NCBI GenBank assembly: GCA_012729815.1
Contig: JAAYCJ010000118.1
Span: 1 to 33,188 of the forward strand
Reading direction: 5' to 3'
Length of the DNA: 33,188 nt
From: Phycisphaerae bacterium
GTDB taxonomy: Bacteria > Planctomycetota > Phycisphaerae > JAAYCJ01
Shown: positions 32,316 through 33,188 of the stretch, in pieces
Layout of the letters: each line of letters opens with the position of its first letter
How positions within the stretch are numbered: the stretch's first letter is position 1
Position numbers and translations under genes: made by a program
Notes under the pieces: model-generated
Told to the model about the DNA's origin: nothing
Databases searched by the model: none
The model's input: the letters and a program-made list of their open reading frames with translations, nothing else

Positions 32316-33188
32316 ATGGACCTATCGCAACTGACGGCAAAGCAGATTGTCAGCAGAATCAAGTCGCGAGAGCTTTCCGCGACCGAGGTCATCAAGCATA
32401 CGTTGGATCGGATCGAGCGGCTCGATGGGCAAGTGGGCGCATTCCTGAGCGTGCATCGCGAACAGGCGGCGGCACGGGCCAGGGCGATCGACGACCGCCT
32501 GGCGGCGGGCGATGATCCCGGGCCGCTGGCCGGGCTGCCGGTGGCGGTCAAGGACAATATCTGCACGCGCGGCGCCCGGACGACATGCGCGAGTCACATT
32601 CTGGAGCATTACCAGCCGCCCTACGACGCCGGCGTGGTCGAACGGCTTGAAGCGGCCGGCGCGGTGATCGTCGGCAAGACCAACCTCGACGAGTTCGCGA
32701 TGGGCTCAACCACCGAGAACAGCGGGCTCGGCCAGACCCGCAATCCGTGGGAGTTGGACCATGTACCGGGCGGCAGTTCGGGCGGATCGGCGGCGGCGGT
32801 CGCGGCGAGACTGACTTCGGTGAGCCTTGGCTCGGACACCGGCGGGTCGATCCGCCAGCCGGCAGGCTTCTGCGGCGTCTGCGGCCTCAAGCCCACCTAC
32901 GGCCGCGTCAGCCGCTATGGCCTGGTGGCGTTCGGCAGTTCGTTGGACCAGATCGGTCCGTTCGCCACGGACGTTCACGATATCGCCCTGCTCCTGAGCG
33001 CGATCGCCGGGCACGACGAGCGCGACAGCACGTCGGTGCCGCCGACGATGGCGGCGACGCCGGACTTCCTGGCCGGGCTGGACAACGCGGACATCAAAGG
33101 CCTCAAAGTCGGCCTGCCCAAGGAATACTACGGCCAAGCGGGACTGGACGCCGAGGTGAGCCATGCGGTCGGCGAGGCAATCGAGCAG
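32316..33188 (+). CDS. gatA: Asp-tRNA(Asn)/Glu-tRNA(Gln) amidotransferase subunit A (5' part)
   Basis: The first 291 codons of gatA; the gene runs off the window edge. GatA is the glutaminase of GatCAB and hydrolyses glutamine to supply ammonia. The Ser-cis-Ser-Lys triad is intact at K79 (AVKDN), S154 ([10 protein letters not shown]) and S178 (DTGGSIRQP), the same numbers as in S. aureus GatA. GGAGAGGG precedes the ATG. A GatCAB implies that Gln-tRNA and perhaps Asn-tRNA are made indirectly; asnB above would supply free asparagine. Confidence 0.96.
   Translation, partial: MDLSQLTAKQIVSRIKSRELSATEVIKHTLDRIERLDGQVGAFLSVHREQAAARARAIDDRLAAGDDPGPLAGLPVAVKDNICTRGARTTCASHILEHYQPPYDAGVVERLEAAGAVIVGKTNLDEFAMGSTTENSGLGQTRNPWELDHVPGGSSGGSAAAVAARLTSVSLGSDTGGSIRQPAGFCGVCGLKPTYGRVSRYGLVAFGSSLDQIGPFATDVHDIALLLSAIAGHDERDSTSVPPTMAATPDFLAGLDNADIKGLKVGLPKEYYGQAGLDAEVSHAVGEAIEQ

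Overview
The window is GC-rich, gene-dense bacterial DNA. It most resembles a member of the Planctomycetota, probably class Phycisphaerae. The pointers are a type II prepilin ending in the NVLFADGHV signature typical of that phylum, several small cysteine-rich proteins of a Planctomycetota-like type, and many lipoproteins. This assignment is an inference from gene content, because no rRNA or other phylogenetic marker has been compared. The cell makes peptidoglycan (murA), charges tRNA-Gln/Asn by transamidation (gatC, gatA) and appears to be flagellated: chemotaxis genes, a FapA-family protein and a sigma-28-type promoter are present.

Layout. 1-450: a small zinc-ribbon protein and tRNA-Val(UAC), both on the minus strand. 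586-2052: a fusion of a calcineurin-like phosphoesterase and a PHP phosphoesterase. 2053-2473: a non-coding gap with two inverted repeats. 2474-3601: a prepilin (minus). 3820-6949: a three-gene glycan operon of two tandem sialidase-like propeller proteins and a polysaccharide deacetylase, none with a signal peptide. 7164-9461: a CT398-like coiled-coil/zinc-ribbon protein, an RNase HI with a C-terminal extra domain, and a HEAT-repeat lipoprotein. 9462-10170: a 700-base gap holding a candidate sigma-54 promoter, a 33-codon ORF and an inverted-repeat element. 10171-12063: asparagine synthetase (minus). 12185-20329: a co-directional run of a membrane protein, a Gfo/Idh/MocA oxidoreductase, prmC, murA, two small cysteine-rich proteins, a lipoprotein and a large six-hairpin-glycosidase-like protein.

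20393-27708 is the chemotaxis region. cheX-cheY-fapA run on the minus strand behind a near-consensus sigma-28 promoter. Divergent from them are cheD, an HDOD protein, a second CheY, a second CheX/CheC-like protein and cheA. The genes overlap or nearly touch, so each arm looks like one transcript. No methyl-accepting receptor, cheB, cheR or separate cheW lies in the window, so the pathway must be completed elsewhere. CheA has an unusual repeat segment where the CheY-binding P2 domain is normally found.

27860-33188 carries hisI, a K+ uptake pair (TrkH/KtrB-like channel and TrkA/KtrA-like regulator), a YfcE-type phosphodiesterase, a PEGA lipoprotein, gatC and the 5' part of gatA, which runs off the window. 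Several sigma-70-type promoters share an exact 17-base spacer and a TTGCC- or TTGnC-like -35 box. The strongest leads are the sigma-54/33-codon locus, the sigma-28 chemotaxis promoter, the RNase HI fusion, the phosphoesterase fusion and the CheA linker.
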